Shown here one piece after another: positions 37,948-50,623 of a stretch of DNA of 64,000 nt (positions within the stretch are counted from its first letter, which is position 1; the number at the start of each line of letters is the position of its first letter). Origin of the DNA: Pseudomonadota bacterium (GTDB taxonomy: Bacteria; Pseudomonadota; Gammaproteobacteria; Acidiferrobacterales; UBA6901); assembly GCA_021819085.1 (NCBI GenBank), contig JAKASJ010000001.1, positions 62,001-126,000 of the forward strand, written 5' to 3'. Under the pieces are notes generated by a model. That model saw only the letters and a list, made by a program, of their open reading frames with translations, searched no databases and was not told the DNA's origin. The position numbers were made by a program, and so were the translations under genes.

Positions 37948-39429
37948 TTACAGCTTGCTGGTGGCGGCCTGGACCAGCAGATGGTTTACAGACACGTGCA
38001 TCACGTCCAGGAATGGGGACGGCCATAACCCCATCGCCAGCACCGCCACTGCGAGCAGAGCCAGAAAGGAGAACTCGCGCACGCCCACGTCGTGCAGGGC
38101 GGCGACCCGGTCGTTAACGACGTTGCCGAAAATCACGCGTTTGTAAAGCCACAGCGTATAGGCGGCACCGGTAACGAGTATGGTCGCAGCCGCGAACGCG
38201 TACCAGCCGTTTACCTGAAAGCTGCCGAGGATGACCAGAAACTCCCCGACAAAGCCGGAGGTTCCCGGAAGACCCACGTTGGCCATCACGAACAGCATCA
38301 TGAATGTGGCAAACACGGGCATGCGGTTCGCCACCCCGCCATAGTCGCGGATCTGGCGCGAGTGCATCCGGTCATAGAGCACGCCGACGCAAAGAAACAG
38401 CGCTCCCGAAACAAACCCGTGCGATACCATCTCTATCAGACCGCCCTCCATGCCCTGCGCGTTGAAGATGAAAAATCCCAGGGTCACGAAACCCATATGG
38501 GCGATGGACGAATAGGCGATGAGCTTCTTCATGTCCTCCTGAACGAGGGCAACCAGGCTTATATACACGATGGCCACGAGGGACAACGTGATCATGAGCC
38601 AGGCCAGCTCATGGCTCGCGTCTGGCAGGATCGGAAGACTGAAGCGCAAAAATCCGTAGGCTCCCATCTTCAGCATGATGGCCGCCAGCACCACCGAGCC
38701 ACCGGTGGGCGCTTCCACGTGGGCATCAGGCAGCCAGGTATGGACCGGCCACATCGGCACCTTTACGGCAAAAGCCAGCAGGAATGCGAAAAATATCAGT
38801 ATCTGTTCGCTCATGCTCAGCTTGAGCGTATAAAAGCTCTGGATGTCGAAGCTGTTGCCGCCCTTGAAGTAGAGGAAAAGCAAGGCCACGAGCATCACTA
38901 CCGAGCCGAGCAGCGTGTAGAGGAAGAACTTCACCGTTGCATAGACCCGGTTCGGTCCGCCCCAGATACCGATAATCACGAACATCGGTATCAGCATCGC
39001 TTCCCAGAACACGTAGAACAGGATGGCGTCCATGGACGCAAACACACCGATCATCAGGCCTTCCATGATCAGAAAGGCCGCCATGTACTGCGACACGCGG
39101 GTCTGGATCACCACCCACCCGGCGATAACGACGATGACGGTGGTGAAGCTGGTCAGCAGGATGAGGGGCAGGGAGATTCCGTCGATTCCGATGTGGTAGT
39201 CGATGTTGAACGCCGGTATCCACGAATAATTCTCGACGAACTGCATCGCGGCTGTGTGCTGGTCGAAACCTGTGTACAGCGGAACTGTCGCCGCGAAGGC
39301 GGCCAGCGCTATCAACAGGCTCAGGCGGCGCGCCCAGTGGGCATTGGTGTCGCCACCGGTAAACAGCACAGCCACGCCACCGAGTATCGGCAGCCATATG
39401 GCAAGACTCAGGGCGTGGGCGGAATACAT
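37948..39429 (-). CDS. nuoM: NADH-quinone oxidoreductase subunit M
   Basis: A 493-residue proton-pumping antiporter-like subunit in the membrane arm. The TM5 glutamate region (FYVFWEAMLIPMFVIIGIWG) and the TM7 to loop region (FAVKVPMWPVHTWLPDAHVEAP) with the discontinuous-helix lysines and the IAYSSIAHMGFVTLG stretch are intact. Length matches the family. It lies 20 bp after nuoL and 90 bp before nuoN. Confidence 0.97.
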   Translation of the reverse strand: MYSAHALSLAIWLPILGGVAVLFTGGDTNAHWARRLSLLIALAAFAATVPLYTGFDQHTAAMQFVENYSWIPAFNIDYHIGIDGISLPLILLTSFTTVIVVIAGWVVIQTRVSQYMAAFLIMEGLMIGVFASMDAILFYVFWEAMLIPMFVIIGIWGGPNRVYATVKFFLYTLLGSVVMLVALLFLYFKGGNSFDIQSFYTLKLSMSEQILIFFAFLLAFAVKVPMWPVHTWLPDAHVEAPTGGSVVLAAIMLKMGAYGFLRFSLPILPDASHELAWLMITLSLVAIVYISLVALVQEDMKKLIAYSSIAHMGFVTLGFFIFNAQGMEGGLIEMVSHGFVSGALFLCVGVLYDRMHSRQIRDYGGVANRMPVFATFMMLFVMANVGLPGTSGFVGEFLVILGSFQVNGWYAFAAATILVTGAAYTLWLYKRVIFGNVVNDRVAALHDVGVREFSFLALLAVAVLAMGLWPSPFLDVMHVSVNHLLVQAATSKL

Positions 39430-39449
39430 GCGGCAGCCTGTCCTCGGAT

Positions 39450-41411
39450 TCAGCGATGCAGGAAAAATGTCATGAGGAAAAACAGCCCGATGATCATCGC
39501 AAACGCGTAATGATAGATATACCCGGACTGTATGCGCCGTGCCACGGTCGAAGCCCAGGCGATCACCCGCGCAGTGCCGTTCACCATCAGGCCGTCAATG
39601 AGCTTTACGTCGCCTATCTTCCATAACAGGCGGCCTGCGGCCCGCGCGCCCGACACAAAGACCACTTCGTTGAATTCGTCGAACCCGTACTTGCGGATCA
39701 GGATTTCATAAAGCAACCCGGCCCTTTCCCTGATCAGTCCGGGAATCTGCGGGTAACGGATATACGCGAACCAGGCCGTGGCAAAACCGAGCACGGCAAG
39801 CAGAAGGGGTGCCGACTGCAACCCGTGCGCAATAAACGGTCCGTCACCCGCAAAATGCAACGCCATCTCCCGGACTGCGGGGTGCTGCGGCAGAACCTCG
39901 ATGGACGTTCCGAAAAACTTGCCAAACAGCAGCGGGGCCAATCCCAGCCAGCCGGCGATTGCCGAAGGAATTGCCAGCAGCACCAGGGGAATGACCACGA
40001 CCGCCGGTGACTCCTTCAGATGCTTGCGCGTGTGCTCATCCATGCGCGGCTCGCCGTAGAACGCCAGGAACATCATGCGGAAGGTGTAAAGCGCGGTCAC
40101 GAAGACGCCGGTCATTACCGCAAAATAGGCAAAGCCCGCGCCCGGAAGATGGGATCGCGCAACCGCCTCGATAATGGCGTCCTTGGAAAAAAATCCGGAA
40201 AACGGCGGAAATCCGGTCAACGCCAGCGACCCCACCCAGGCCGTGACCAGCGTCCAGGGCATGTATTTGCGCAACCCGCCCATCTTGCGCAGATCCTGCT
40301 CATGGTGCATGGCGATGATCACCGAACCGGCGGCCAGAAACAGCAGCGCCTTGAAAAATGCGTGCGTCATCAGATGGAATATCGCCGCCGCATACGCCGA
40401 AGCCCCCAGCGCGACAGTCATATAGCCGAGCTGCGACAGCGTCGAATACGCGATAACGCGCTTGATGTCATTTTGCACGACTCCGAGGAACGCCATGAAC
40501 AGGGCGGTAATCGAGCCAATGACGAGAATCACGGACAGGGCGGTATCCGACAGTTCGAACAGCGGCGATGCGCGCGCCACCATGAATATGCCGGCAGTCA
40601 CCATGGTCGCTGCATGAATCAGCGCGGAAATCGGTGTGGGACCCTCCATGGAATCGGGCAGCCACACATGCAGTGGAACCTGGGCAGACTTTGCCATGGC
40701 GCCGACGAAAAGCAGAATGCAAATCAGCGTAATCACACCGGATGAGACTCCGGGCAGCACCTGCACGGTCGTGTTCGCAAGCTGCGGCGCAATCGCGAAT
40801 ACCGCGGCGTAATCCAGAGTTCCGAAATACTGATAGATGGCCGCAATCCCGATCAGGAAGCCCAGATCACCGACCCGATTCACCAGAAATGCCTTGAGGT
40901 TCGCCCGGATAGCCGATTCGCGCGTGTACCAGAAACCAATCAGCAGGTAGGAAACAAGCCCGACCGCCTCCCATCCGAAGAAAAGCTGCAGGAAATTGTT
41001 CGCCATGACCAACATCAGCATCGCGAACGTAAACAGAGCGATATAGCTGAAGAAGCGCTGATACCCGGGATCATCGCGCATGTAGCCTATCGTGTAGATG
41101 TGCACCATGAGCGATACGAAGGTGACCACCACCATCATCAGCGCGGTGAGCGGATCTATCAGAAAGCCGACCTCCATCGGAATCCCGCCGCTCACCCCCC
41201 AGACATATACCGTTCCATCATAGGTGTGGCCGTAAAAGGCGACATCCCGGAAGACCAGCAGCGACAGGGCGAAGGCAACCGCAACGCCCAGTATTGCCGC
41301 TGCATGGGCACCGATGCGTCCGATCTTCCATCCGAACAGCCCGGCGATGGCAGAGCCCGCGAGACATGCCAGCGGTATGGCCAGGTACACGTCATGCATG
41401 TTCATGGTCAT
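39450..41411 (-). CDS. nuoL: NADH-quinone oxidoreductase subunit L
   Basis: A 653-residue distal proton-pumping subunit of complex I. LLIGFWYTRESAIRANLKAF, FVGAMAKSAQVPLHVWLPDSMEGPTPISALIHAATMVTAG and the IAYSTLSQLGYMTVALG stretch are diagnostic. The C-terminal extension beyond residue 520, with its final hydrophobic segment (YHYAFAMIIGLFFLMTF), corresponds to the lateral helix HL that runs along the membrane arm. Three in-frame ATGs occur at the start; I chose 41411 because AAGGGATG lies 8 bases before it. Confidence 0.96.
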   Translation of the reverse strand: MTMNMHDVYLAIPLACLAGSAIAGLFGWKIGRIGAHAAAILGVAVAFALSLLVFRDVAFYGHTYDGTVYVWGVSGGIPMEVGFLIDPLTALMMVVVTFVSLMVHIYTIGYMRDDPGYQRFFSYIALFTFAMLMLVMANNFLQLFFGWEAVGLVSYLLIGFWYTRESAIRANLKAFLVNRVGDLGFLIGIAAIYQYFGTLDYAAVFAIAPQLANTTVQVLPGVSSGVITLICILLFVGAMAKSAQVPLHVWLPDSMEGPTPISALIHAATMVTAGIFMVARASPLFELSDTALSVILVIGSITALFMAFLGVVQNDIKRVIAYSTLSQLGYMTVALGASAYAAAIFHLMTHAFFKALLFLAAGSVIIAMHHEQDLRKMGGLRKYMPWTLVTAWVGSLALTGFPPFSGFFSKDAIIEAVARSHLPGAGFAYFAVMTGVFVTALYTFRMMFLAFYGEPRMDEHTRKHLKESPAVVVIPLVLLAIPSAIAGWLGLAPLLFGKFFGTSIEVLPQHPAVREMALHFAGDGPFIAHGLQSAPLLLAVLGFATAWFAYIRYPQIPGLIRERAGLLYEILIRKYGFDEFNEVVFVSGARAAGRLLWKIGDVKLIDGLMVNGTARVIAWASTVARRIQSGYIYHYAFAMIIGLFFLMTFFLHR

Positions 41412-41415
41412 GAAA

Positions 41416-41721
41416 TCATCCCTTGAGCTCGTCGAGGTCATCGACGTTTATCGTGTGGCGGTTGCGAAACAGCACGATGAGAATCGCCAGACCGATCGCC
41501 GACTCGGCTGCGGCCACTGTCAGGATGAAGAACACGAAAATCTGGCCCGCGACATTGCCCAGATAGCGCGAGAACGCAATGAAGTTCATGTTCACGGCCA
41601 GCAAATTGAGCTCTATCGCCATCAGCAGAATGACGACATTCTTGCGGTTCAGGAAGATTCCCACCACGCTCAGGGCAAACAGGACTGCTCCGAGGATCAG
41701 ATAATCTGACAGCGGTATCAT
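41416..41721 (-). CDS. nuoK: NADH-quinone oxidoreductase subunit K
   Basis: A 101-residue, three-helix membrane subunit, exactly the usual length from the ATG at 41721 ([17 protein letters not shown]). The conserved glutamates of the proton path are in [13 protein letters not shown] and [13 protein letters not shown]. Four bases separate its stop from the nuoL start, suggesting coupling. An upstream in-frame start at 41757 adds 12 hydrophilic residues and is rejected. Confidence 0.96.
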   Translation of the reverse strand: MIPLSDYLILGAVLFALSVVGIFLNRKNVVILLMAIELNLLAVNMNFIAFSRYLGNVAGQIFVFFILTVAAAESAIGLAILIVLFRNRHTINVDDLDELKG

Positions 41722-41773
41722 CCGCCCCCCTTCGACATGTCCGCAACCCGGTAGCAACGATACTCTGACGGCC

Positions 41774-42379
41774 TCATGCCTTCTTCTCCGCTGCCATCTT
41801 TACGATTCGTACCCGGTCTTCGGGTCGCACACGGACCTGCTGCGCCGGATCCTGATACCGGGTCCGCGGCCGCTTGCGCATAGTGAGCGCAATGGCCGCA
41901 ATGATTGCGACCAGAAGTATGAGCGCCGCGATCTCGAACGGGTAGACGTAGACCGTATAAAGCTGCATCCCCAGTTCGCGCGTATTGCTGTAGTTCGCCG
42001 TATGGCCGGGCGGAACCGGAAAGCGATGCAATCCAAAGTGGCGCGACCCCAGGATGATGCCCATTTCCAGAACCATCAACACCGCAACGATGCTGCCGAT
42101 CGGCAGATACTCGCCAAACCCCTCGCGCAGCCGCACCAGATTGATGTCAAGCATCATCACCACGAACAGGAACAGAACCATCACCGCACCCACATACACC
42201 AGCACCAGTGCGATCGCCAGGAACTCGGCCTCTAGCAGCACCCACAAGCCGGCAGCGCTGAAGAAAGCCAGAACCAGAAAAAGCGCCGCCTTCACGGGAT
42301 TGCGGATCGTGATCACCATGGCTGCCGCGAACACAAGGATGGCGGAAAAGAAATAAAAAACGAATTGTATGAATGTCAT
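41774..42379 (-). CDS. nuoJ: NADH-quinone oxidoreductase subunit J
   Basis: A 201-residue five-helix membrane subunit next to the quinone cavity. The pi-bulge helix region [20 protein letters not shown] and the [31 protein letters not shown] stretch are typical. The C-terminal 40 residues are hydrophilic and basic, slightly longer than in E. coli. It lies between nuoI and nuoK. Confidence 0.95.
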   Translation of the reverse strand: MTFIQFVFYFFSAILVFAAAMVITIRNPVKAALFLVLAFFSAAGLWVLLEAEFLAIALVLVYVGAVMVLFLFVVMMLDINLVRLREGFGEYLPIGSIVAVLMVLEMGIILGSRHFGLHRFPVPPGHTANYSNTRELGMQLYTVYVYPFEIAALILLVAIIAAIALTMRKRPRTRYQDPAQQVRVRPEDRVRIVKMAAEKKA

Positions 42380-42445
42380 GGCATCTTCCCGGTCTTGCCG
42401 TTCGCGATCCCCGCCCGAAATGCCGCCGGTCGCATGCCGCTGATG

Positions 42446-42934
42446 CTACCGGTAACGCGCATCGGCCGCCCGGTCCGCCGCAATCTGGCGCTCGTTCCTG
42501 TCACCCACATCGAGGAGCATCGGTTTGGTATAGTACAGATCGCCGCGCTGCTCGCCGTGATAATCGAACACCCGCGTTTCGACGATCGAATCCACCGGGC
42601 ACGACTCCTCGCAAAACCCGCAGAATATGCACTTGGTCAGGTCGATCTCGTAACGCGTGGTCCGGCGGGTACCATCGGCACGCTGACCTGACTCTATGGT
42701 GATAGCCAGCGCCGGGCACACGGCTTCGCACAGCTTGCAGGCAATGCAGCGCTCCTCGCCGTTCGGGTAGCGGCGCAGCGCATGCAGCCCGCGAAAACGC
42801 GGAGACCCCGGGGTGCGCTCATCCGGATACTGGATGGTTATCTTGCGGGCGAAGAGCTGTCGCCCGGTCAGCGCGAGGCCGCGGATAAGCTCCACCAGCA
42901 GGAAGCTGCGGACAAACCGTTTCAGTGCCTTCAT
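42446..42934 (-). CDS. nuoI: NADH-quinone oxidoreductase subunit I
   Basis: A 162-residue ferredoxin-like subunit carrying clusters N6a and N6b that pass electrons to N2. Both 4Fe-4S motifs are complete: [16 protein letters not shown] and [16 protein letters not shown]. The N-terminal [19 protein letters not shown] amphipathic helix anchors it at the membrane. It follows nuoH by 21 bp. Confidence 0.97.
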   Translation of the reverse strand: MKALKRFVRSFLLVELIRGLALTGRQLFARKITIQYPDERTPGSPRFRGLHALRRYPNGEERCIACKLCEAVCPALAITIESGQRADGTRRTTRYEIDLTKCIFCGFCEESCPVDSIVETRVFDYHGEQRGDLYYTKPMLLDVGDRNERQIAADRAADARYR

Positions 42935-42955
42935 TCAGCCATCTCGCGCATGCCC

Positions 42956-44002
42956 CTACCGGAAAATGTGGCCCCAGGGGGTAAAGAACATGACCACACC
43001 GATGAGCGTGATCCACACGAGCGTCACCGGGATGAGTACCTTCCAGCCAAGCCGCATGATCTGGTCGTAGCGGTAGCGCGGAAACGTCGCGCGGAACCAT
43101 AGGAAGAAGAACAGCAGACCCGACACCTTGAGCAGAAACCACGCGAGCGGCGGAACCCAGGTGAAGGGGGCGACGTCGAACGGTGCCATCCAGCCGCCAA
43201 GGAACATAATCGCGGTCAGTGCCGAAATCAGGATCATGTTCGCGTATTCGGCGAGGAAAAAAACCGCAAATGCCATGCCCGAATATTCAACATGGAAACC
43301 GGCGACGATTTCCGATTCGCCTTCTGCCACATCGAACGGCGAGCGATTTGTCTCGGCCACGCCCGAAATGAAATACACGATAAACAGCGGAAACAGCGGC
43401 CAGATGTACCAGTGCATGAAATTGCCGGACTGGTGCAGCACGATCTTGCGCAGATTCAATGTGCCCGCCGCCATGAGCACGCCGACCAGGGCAAAACCCA
43501 TGGCGATTTCGTAGGCCACGATCTGCGCGGCCGACCGCATCGCTCCGAGGAAGGCGTATTTGGAGTTCGATGCCCACCCCGCGACCACCACCCCGTATAC
43601 GCCCATGGAGGTCATGGCCAGTATGAACAGCAGGCTGGCATTGATATTGGCGAGCACCAGTCTGTCCGTAAACGGTATCACCGCCCAGGCAACCAGAGAC
43701 GGCCCGATGGACAGCACCGGGGCCAGCACGAACAGGTACCGGTTCGCACTCGACGGAATGATGATCTCCTTGAGCAGGAGCTTTAATGCATCGGCGATGG
43801 GCTGCAACCATCCGCGCGGACCGACGCGGTTCGGACCGATGCGCACCTGCATGTAGCCGATCAGCTTGCGTTCGGCAAACGTGAGGTAGGCTACAGAGAT
43901 CATGAGCGGCACCAGAATTGCAATGATCCCGCCGAGACTGCCCAGCGCCAGCCGGGACCACTGCGGAAAGCGGTGCCACTCGGAAATGAAGAAAGCGCTC
44001 AC
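42956..44002 (-). CDS. nuoH: NADH-quinone oxidoreductase subunit H
   Basis: A 348-residue membrane subunit forming most of the quinone-binding chamber. [23 protein letters not shown], the [24 protein letters not shown] loop and [20 protein letters not shown] are nearly invariant in the family. The start is a GTG at 44002 whose last bases overlap the nuoG stop (GTGA), giving translational coupling; the open frame extends further upstream, but only inside nuoG. Confidence 0.95.
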   Translation of the reverse strand: MSAFFISEWHRFPQWSRLALGSLGGIIAILVPLMISVAYLTFAERKLIGYMQVRIGPNRVGPRGWLQPIADALKLLLKEIIIPSSANRYLFVLAPVLSIGPSLVAWAVIPFTDRLVLANINASLLFILAMTSMGVYGVVVAGWASNSKYAFLGAMRSAAQIVAYEIAMGFALVGVLMAAGTLNLRKIVLHQSGNFMHWYIWPLFPLFIVYFISGVAETNRSPFDVAEGESEIVAGFHVEYSGMAFAVFFLAEYANMILISALTAIMFLGGWMAPFDVAPFTWVPPLAWFLLKVSGLLFFFLWFRATFPRYRYDQIMRLGWKVLIPVTLVWITLIGVVMFFTPWGHIFR

Positions 44003-46356
44003 AGGTCGACTCCCGTCACGCCTGCCGGACCCTGGCCACCAAGCGCTGCCGTCTCGGCATAGCCGAAGGGAATCCAGACGCATCCGGCCGGCACGCGCCC
44101 ATCGATCACAAGGCCGAGCGAAACCTCTCCGGCACCCATGGTCACACGCACGGCGGTCGCACTGCCCAGGTTGCGGCGCTTCGCCTCTGCGGCGTTCATA
44201 CGCGCCACCGGTCGCGCGTTATCCCTGGTCTGTTGCAAGGGTGCTGCACGGCGCACCACGGGATCCGCCGCGTACATCGGGACGTCCGCGATGCGCACCA
44301 GACCTTCGAGCGGCACCGGCGGCGCACCCAGGCTCCAACGAAGCGAGCGCGCCGAAGGCGTAACCGCAAGGCGGGCAACTTCGTCGCGAACCTGCTCCGA
44401 AGAGGTATAGTCGAAACCGCCCTTGCCCAGGACGTTACCCAGCACCCGCAGAATCTTCCATCCTGGGCGCGCCTCTCCAGCAGGGCTCACGGCACCCGCA
44501 AAGCTCTGCCAGCGGCCCTCGCAGTTCACGAAGGTGCCGGAGGTCTCGGTAAAAGGAGCGAGCGGCAATAGCGCGTGCGCATAGTCCATGGCCGCACCCT
44601 TGAAACTCGACACAGCCACCACGAACTCGGCCCCTCCCAGGGCGCGACGGGCACCGGCCCCATCCCAGCAATCGAGCTCCGGCTCCGCGCCCAGGATCAG
44701 ATAGCCCTTGCGTGCCTGGACCAGCATGTCGTGTGCGTTGAGACCGGCCGTGGCAGCAGCTCCCCCGGGGCCACGATGCGGCAGACAGCCGGCCAGCCAG
44801 CCTCCGACACTGTTCGCCTCGGACAGGCGTCCGAAACGCGCACCGGAAAATTCGGCGATCAGCTCAGCCAGCGCCCGCAGATCCGCGGCACGCGCATGGC
44901 TGGCGGCGAGATCTCCAAGCAGCACCGCCGCGCGCTTGGCGGAACGCAGAATCCCGGCGATTTCCCGCTCCTGTGCGCCCGGCACGGTCCCGGCGGTCCA
45001 CGCCTTTACCGGTTCCGGCAGAACATGACCGGTGTCGGAGGCCAGCGCCTGAACAATGCGTGCCAGCGCATGCAGCATCTCGTCTGGCGCAGCCACAACC
45101 TTCGCCTGCAGATCGAAGGTGAATTCATAGTCCACGGGATTGACCGCCGCGAGCTTGGCGCCTGCCAGAAACGCCTTGCGCAAGCGGTGCGCGATGAGCG
45201 GCTGGTCCTTGCGCACATGCGACCCGATGAGCAGCGCCGCATCCAGCGACTCGAGATCGCGGATCGTCTGGCCGAGCCAGGGGAAGGGTGCCTGCCGCTC
45301 GTCGTCACTAAAATCGCGCACGCGCAGGCGGTGATCGACATTGCCCGACCCGAGCGCGCGCATGAGCTTCTGCAACAGGAAAAACTCCTCGAGCGTCGAC
45401 ATCGGCGAGGCCAGCGCCCCCAGGTTCGCGGCTCCGTGGGCGTCGAGGACCCTGCGCAAGCCGGCGGCGACGAATTCGAGCGCCGTAGGCCAGTCGGTCT
45501 CGACCAGTTCGGCGTTCCTCCGGATCATCGGCGTCAGAAGCCGGTCTTCGGCATTCAGTGCCGCGTAGCTGAAGCGATCGCGATCGGACAGCCAGATCTC
45601 GTTGATCTCCTCGTTTTCGCGCGGCAGCACCCGCATGACCCTGTTGCGGCGCACTTCGACATTGAGATTGGAACCGACGCAATCATGTGGGCTCACCGAC
45701 GGAAAGCCCTGCAACTCCCAGCTGCGCGCAGTGAAGCGGAACGGCCGCGAAGTCAAAGCGCCCACCGGACAGAGATCGATCATGTTGCCCGACAGTTCGG
45801 AATCGATGGACCGCTCGACATAAGTGCCTACGCGCATGTGCTCGCCGCGGCCGGTAGCACCCATCTCCATGATTCCCCCGATCTCCTGGCCGAAGCGGAT
45901 GCAGCGCGTGCAATGGATGCAGCGCGTCATCTCGGTAGCGATGAGCGGGCCGATATACTTGTCCATGACAATTCGCTTTTTTTCCGCGAACCGCGATGCA
46001 TCGCTGCCGTAACCCACCGACAGATCCTGCAGCTCGCACTCCCCGCCCTGGTCGCAGATGGGACAGTCGAGCGGATGGTTGATCAGCAGGAACTCCATGA
46101 CGCCTTTCTGGGCATTGACCGCCTTGGGCGAGTGCGTGCGCACGATCATGCCCTCGGTGACCGGCGTGGCACATGCCGGCAGAGGTTTGGGAATCTTTTC
46201 GACGTCCACAAGGCACATGCGGCAGTTGGCCGCAATCGACAGCTTCCTGTGGTAGCAGAAGCGCGGAATATAGATCCCCGCGGCATCGGCGGCCTGGATG
46301 ATCATGGACCCTTCCTCGACCTCCAGCTTCTGGCCATCTATCTCTATGTGCAGCAT
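43999..46356 (-). CDS. nuoG: NADH-quinone oxidoreductase subunit G
   Basis: A 785-residue iron-sulfur subunit of the peripheral arm. The N-terminal ferredoxin domain has N1b ligands ([16 protein letters not shown]), then the N5 motif [14 protein letters not shown] and the N4-type [12 protein letters not shown]. The molybdopterin-type domain follows. The region that in E. coli carries the extra cluster N7 has only one cysteine here (SPHDC) and SDRDRF in place of CDRGRF, so N7 is absent, as in mitochondrial complex I. The ATG at 46356 ([13 protein letters not shown]) follows GGAACCGAA. The frame is open well upstream inside nuoF, which is spurious. Confidence 0.95.
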   Translation of the reverse strand: MLHIEIDGQKLEVEEGSMIIQAADAAGIYIPRFCYHRKLSIAANCRMCLVDVEKIPKPLPACATPVTEGMIVRTHSPKAVNAQKGVMEFLLINHPLDCPICDQGGECELQDLSVGYGSDASRFAEKKRIVMDKYIGPLIATEMTRCIHCTRCIRFGQEIGGIMEMGATGRGEHMRVGTYVERSIDSELSGNMIDLCPVGALTSRPFRFTARSWELQGFPSVSPHDCVGSNLNVEVRRNRVMRVLPRENEEINEIWLSDRDRFSYAALNAEDRLLTPMIRRNAELVETDWPTALEFVAAGLRRVLDAHGAANLGALASPMSTLEEFFLLQKLMRALGSGNVDHRLRVRDFSDDERQAPFPWLGQTIRDLESLDAALLIGSHVRKDQPLIAHRLRKAFLAGAKLAAVNPVDYEFTFDLQAKVVAAPDEMLHALARIVQALASDTGHVLPEPVKAWTAGTVPGAQEREIAGILRSAKRAAVLLGDLAASHARAADLRALAELIAEFSGARFGRLSEANSVGGWLAGCLPHRGPGGAAATAGLNAHDMLVQARKGYLILGAEPELDCWDGAGARRALGGAEFVVAVSSFKGAAMDYAHALLPLAPFTETSGTFVNCEGRWQSFAGAVSPAGEARPGWKILRVLGNVLGKGGFDYTSSEQVRDEVARLAVTPSARSLRWSLGAPPVPLEGLVRIADVPMYAADPVVRRAAPLQQTRDNARPVARMNAAEAKRRNLGSATAVRVTMGAGEVSLGLVIDGRVPAGCVWIPFGYAETAALGGQGPAGVTGVDL

Positions 46357-46409
46357 TTCGGTTCCGGTCAGGCGTCCTGCATGGTTGGTCAGCGTACTCT
46401 CAGACTCGG

Positions 46410-47684
<1,275 letters not shown>

Positions 47685-47690
47685 GGCGCG

Positions 47691-48182
47691 CTACTCCAGG
47701 CTGCCGAGGATCTCGTCGATCCTTTCCGGCGTCAGATTTTCATAGTACGTCTTGCCGATCATGAACATCGGCGCCCCTCCGCAGGCAGCCAGACATTCCA
47801 CTTCCTTGAGCGTAAAACGGCCATCAGCGGTCGTCTCCCCCAGACGTATCCCCAACCGGTTTTCCAGATGCTTCACCACCTGACCGGCCCCGTTGAGCAT
47901 ACAGGATACGTTGGTACACACGCTGATCTGGTGCTTTCCGACCGGCTTGAGGTCGTACATGGTGTAGAAGGTTGCAACCTCATACACCTCGATCGGGCGC
48001 ATTCCCAGGAGCTGTGCAACGTAGTCCATCAGCGGCTCGCTCAGCCAGCCGTGCTCGTCCTGCGCGATACGCAGGGCAGCCATCACCGCGGAAGCCTTGC
48101 GCTGCGGCGGATACTTGGTAATTTCGCGCCCTATGCGCGCGAGCGACTCTTCGCTCAACATCGGCTTTTCTGTATCGGTCAA
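47691..48182 (-). CDS. nuoE: NADH-quinone oxidoreductase subunit E
   Basis: A 163-residue thioredoxin-like subunit binding the 2Fe-2S cluster N1a. The ligands are visible in [12 protein letters not shown] and [14 protein letters not shown]. The first possible start is TTG at 48182, overlapping the nuoD stop as TTGA; an internal ATG at 48161 ([14 protein letters not shown]) aligns better with the conserved part and may be the true start, shortening the protein by 7 residues. Confidence 0.95.
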   Translation of the reverse strand: MTDTEKPMLSEESLARIGREITKYPPQRKASAVMAALRIAQDEHGWLSEPLMDYVAQLLGMRPIEVYEVATFYTMYDLKPVGKHQISVCTNVSCMLNGAGQVVKHLENRLGIRLGETTADGRFTLKEVECLAACGGAPMFMIGKTYYENLTPERIDEILGSLE

Positions 48183-49495
48183 CGGTCGATCTCGCCGAAA
48201 ACGATGTCCTGGGTTCCGATTACTGCCACAACGTCGGCGATCATATGCCCGCGTACCATCTCGTCCAGTGCCGCCAGATGTGCGAAGCCGGGAGCGCGGA
48301 TCTTCAAGCGGAACGGCTTGTTGGCGCCATCGGAAACCAGAAAGACGCCGAACTCGCCCTTGGGATGCTCGATCGCCGCATAGGCTTCCCCTTCAGGTAT
48401 GCAGAACCCCTCTGTAAACAGCTTGAAGTGGTGGATCAGCGATTCCATGTCGTTCTTCATGACCGCACGCTTCGGCGGTACCAGCTTGTGGTTGTCGATG
48501 ATCACCGGACCCGGATTGCGTCGCAGCCATTCCACACACTGACGAATGATGCGGTTGGACTGGCGCATTTCCTCGATACGCACGAGATAGCGGTCGTAGC
48601 AGTCTCCATTGACGCCCACCGGAATGTCGAAATCCAGCCGGTCGTAGACTTCATAGGGCTGCTTCTTGCGAAGATCCCATTCCACACCGCTGCCGCGCAG
48701 CATCGGCCCGGAAAATCCGAGCTGCAGCGCCCGCTCCGGCGATACAACGCCGATGCCGACCGTGCGCTGCTTCCAGATACGGTTGTCGGTCAGCAGTGTT
48801 TCGTATTCATCCACGTGCCCGGGGAAGCGTTCGGTGAAATCCCAGATGAAATCAAGCAGCGATCCCTGGCGATTGGCATTGAGCCGCTCGACATCCTTGC
48901 CGTCGTGCCATTTGGAGGGCTGATACTGCGGCATGCTCTCCGGCAGGTCGCGGTACACCCCGCCGACACGATAGTACGTCGCATGCATGCGCGCCCCGGA
49001 CACCGCCTCGTACATGTCCATCAGGTCTTCGCGCTCGCGGAAACAGTACAGGAATACGGTCATGGCCCCTATGTCGAGACCGTGCGAGCCGAGCCACAGC
49101 AGGTGATTGAGAATGCGCGTGATTTCGTCGAACATCACACGGATGTACTGGGCGCGAACCGGCGGCTCGACGTCAAGCAGCTTCTCCATTGCGAGCACAT
49201 AGCCGTGCTCGTTGCACATCATGGACACGTAGTCGAGGCGGTCCATGTAGCCGATGCTCTGGTTGTAGGGTTTGCTCTCCGCGAGCTTCTCGGTTGCGCG
49301 ATGCAGCAGTCCGATATGCGGATCGGCACGCTCTATGACCTCTCCGTCGAGCTCGAGCACGAGCCGCAGCACGCCGTGGGCCGCCGGATGCTGCGGCCCG
49401 AAGTTCATCGTGTAATTCCTGATCTCAGGCAAGGATCGCGCCTCTCCGTCCAACCGGCGCCGCTGGACGGTGGCTCCCGCGCTCCCGCGGTCCAC
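48179..49495 (-). CDS. nuoD: NADH-quinone oxidoreductase subunit D
   Basis: A 438-residue 49-kDa-type subunit lining the quinone site, related to NiFe-hydrogenase large subunits. [21 protein letters not shown] with the quinone-site histidine, [12 protein letters not shown] and the [18 protein letters not shown] region are family signatures. It is separate from nuoC, unlike the enterobacterial fused nuoCD. The frame opens with GTG at 49495, 14 bp after nuoC. A TTG just before PEIRNYTM, preceded by GGAGAGG, is an equally good start and would shorten it by about 20 residues. Confidence 0.95.
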   Translation of the reverse strand: MDRGSAGATVQRRRLDGEARSLPEIRNYTMNFGPQHPAAHGVLRLVLELDGEVIERADPHIGLLHRATEKLAESKPYNQSIGYMDRLDYVSMMCNEHGYVLAMEKLLDVEPPVRAQYIRVMFDEITRILNHLLWLGSHGLDIGAMTVFLYCFREREDLMDMYEAVSGARMHATYYRVGGVYRDLPESMPQYQPSKWHDGKDVERLNANRQGSLLDFIWDFTERFPGHVDEYETLLTDNRIWKQRTVGIGVVSPERALQLGFSGPMLRGSGVEWDLRKKQPYEVYDRLDFDIPVGVNGDCYDRYLVRIEEMRQSNRIIRQCVEWLRRNPGPVIIDNHKLVPPKRAVMKNDMESLIHHFKLFTEGFCIPEGEAYAAIEHPKGEFGVFLVSDGANKPFRLKIRAPGFAHLAALDEMVRGHMIADVVAVIGTQDIVFGEIDR

Positions 49496-49509
49496 GCTGA
49501 ATTCGCAGA

Positions 49510-50121
49510 TTACTCGTCCCTGGCACCGTAGCCCTCCTCGCGGATAACACGCGGAACCAGCACCCGCGGCTCGATAGTGACCGGCTGATAGATGACACGC
49601 CGGCGCTCGGCGTCATAGCGCATCTCGACCTGGCCGATCAGCGGAAAATCCTTGCGGAACGGATGGCCGATGAAACCGTAATCGGTCAGAATGCGGCGCA
49701 AATCCGGATGCCCATCGAATACGATCCCGAACAGATCGAACGCCTCGCGCTCATACCAGTTTGCCGAGCTCCAGATGTCCACAACCGAGTCGATCACCGG
49801 CATTTCATCGTTGGCGAATACCCGCAGGCGCAGCCGCTGGTTGCGTGCGATCGACAGCAGGTGGTATACGACCGCAAAACGCGGGCCAACCCTGGCGCCC
49901 CTGGGTGATTCTGCGGCATAGCCGAGGTAGTCCACACCGCACAGATCGATGAGCTGCTCGAACGAGAACAGCGGGTTCGTGCGCAGGACCGAGCATACGC
50001 GACGCAAGGAATCCGCTCTTATCTCGAGCGTGAGCTCGCCTGCAGCCTGGCGCGCACCGAGCACCGCATCACCGAATTTTTCGGCAGCATGGTCGGCAAG
50101 CGCCTGAAGTGATTCACTCAT
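49510..50121 (-). CDS. nuoC: NADH-quinone oxidoreductase subunit C
   Basis: A 203-residue 30-kDa-type subunit of the peripheral arm. [35 protein letters not shown] and [25 protein letters not shown] are diagnostic. The ATG at 50121 ([17 protein letters not shown]) matches the usual N-terminus; the next upstream ATG at 50145 is too close to nuoB. It lies 25 bp after nuoB. Confidence 0.96.
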   Translation of the reverse strand: MSESLQALADHAAEKFGDAVLGARQAAGELTLEIRADSLRRVCSVLRTNPLFSFEQLIDLCGVDYLGYAAESPRGARVGPRFAVVYHLLSIARNQRLRLRVFANDEMPVIDSVVDIWSSANWYEREAFDLFGIVFDGHPDLRRILTDYGFIGHPFRKDFPLIGQVEMRYDAERRRVIYQPVTIEPRVLVPRVIREEGYGARDE

Positions 50122-50146
50122 GAATTTGGCTCTAAGCGGTCGCAAC

Positions 50147-50623
50147 CTAGCGGGCTATGGTATTGGTACGCTTGATCTTGTTCTGCAGCTGGATGATACC
50201 GTACAGCAGCGCCTCGGCGGTCGGAGGACAGCCGGGCACATAGATGTCCACAGGCACGATGCGGTCACAACCCCGGACGACGGAATAGGAATAATGATAA
50301 TAGCCGCCGCCGTTGGCGCAGGAACCCATGGAAATCACCCAGCGCGGCTCCGCCATCTGGTCATAGACTCTGCGCAGCGCCGGAGCCATCTTGTTCACGA
50401 GCGTTCCGGCAACAATCATTACGTCCGATTGTCGCGGGCTGGGACGGAACATGACGCCAAAGCGGTCCAGATCGTAACGCGATGCCCCGGCATGCATCAT
50501 TTCCACCGCGCAGCACGCCAGACCGAAGGTCATGGGCCACAGCGAGCCGGTGCGTGTCCAATTGATGAGCTTGTCGGCAGAGGTCGTGATCCAGCCTCTT
50601 TCCAGAACACCCTCTATTCCCAT
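50147..50623 (-). CDS. nuoB: NADH-quinone oxidoreductase subunit B
   Basis: A 158-residue subunit carrying cluster N2, the electron donor to quinone. The tandem cysteines are in [11 protein letters not shown], with the remaining ligands in [12 protein letters not shown] and [13 protein letters not shown]. The ATG at 50623 overlaps the last 10 bases of nuoA, and GGGAGCC precedes it, so it is translationally coupled to nuoA. Confidence 0.97.
   Translation of the reverse strand: MGIEGVLERGWITTSADKLINWTRTGSLWPMTFGLACCAVEMMHAGASRYDLDRFGVMFRPSPRQSDVMIVAGTLVNKMAPALRRVYDQMAEPRWVISMGSCANGGGYYHYSYSVVRGCDRIVPVDIYVPGCPPTAEALLYGIIQLQNKIKRTNTIAR

Noticed and set aside
38092-39510. 472-codon plus-strand frame opposite nuoM, rich in His and Gln
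   Set aside because: Its composition is the reverse complement of hydrophobic membrane codons; nuoM is intact.
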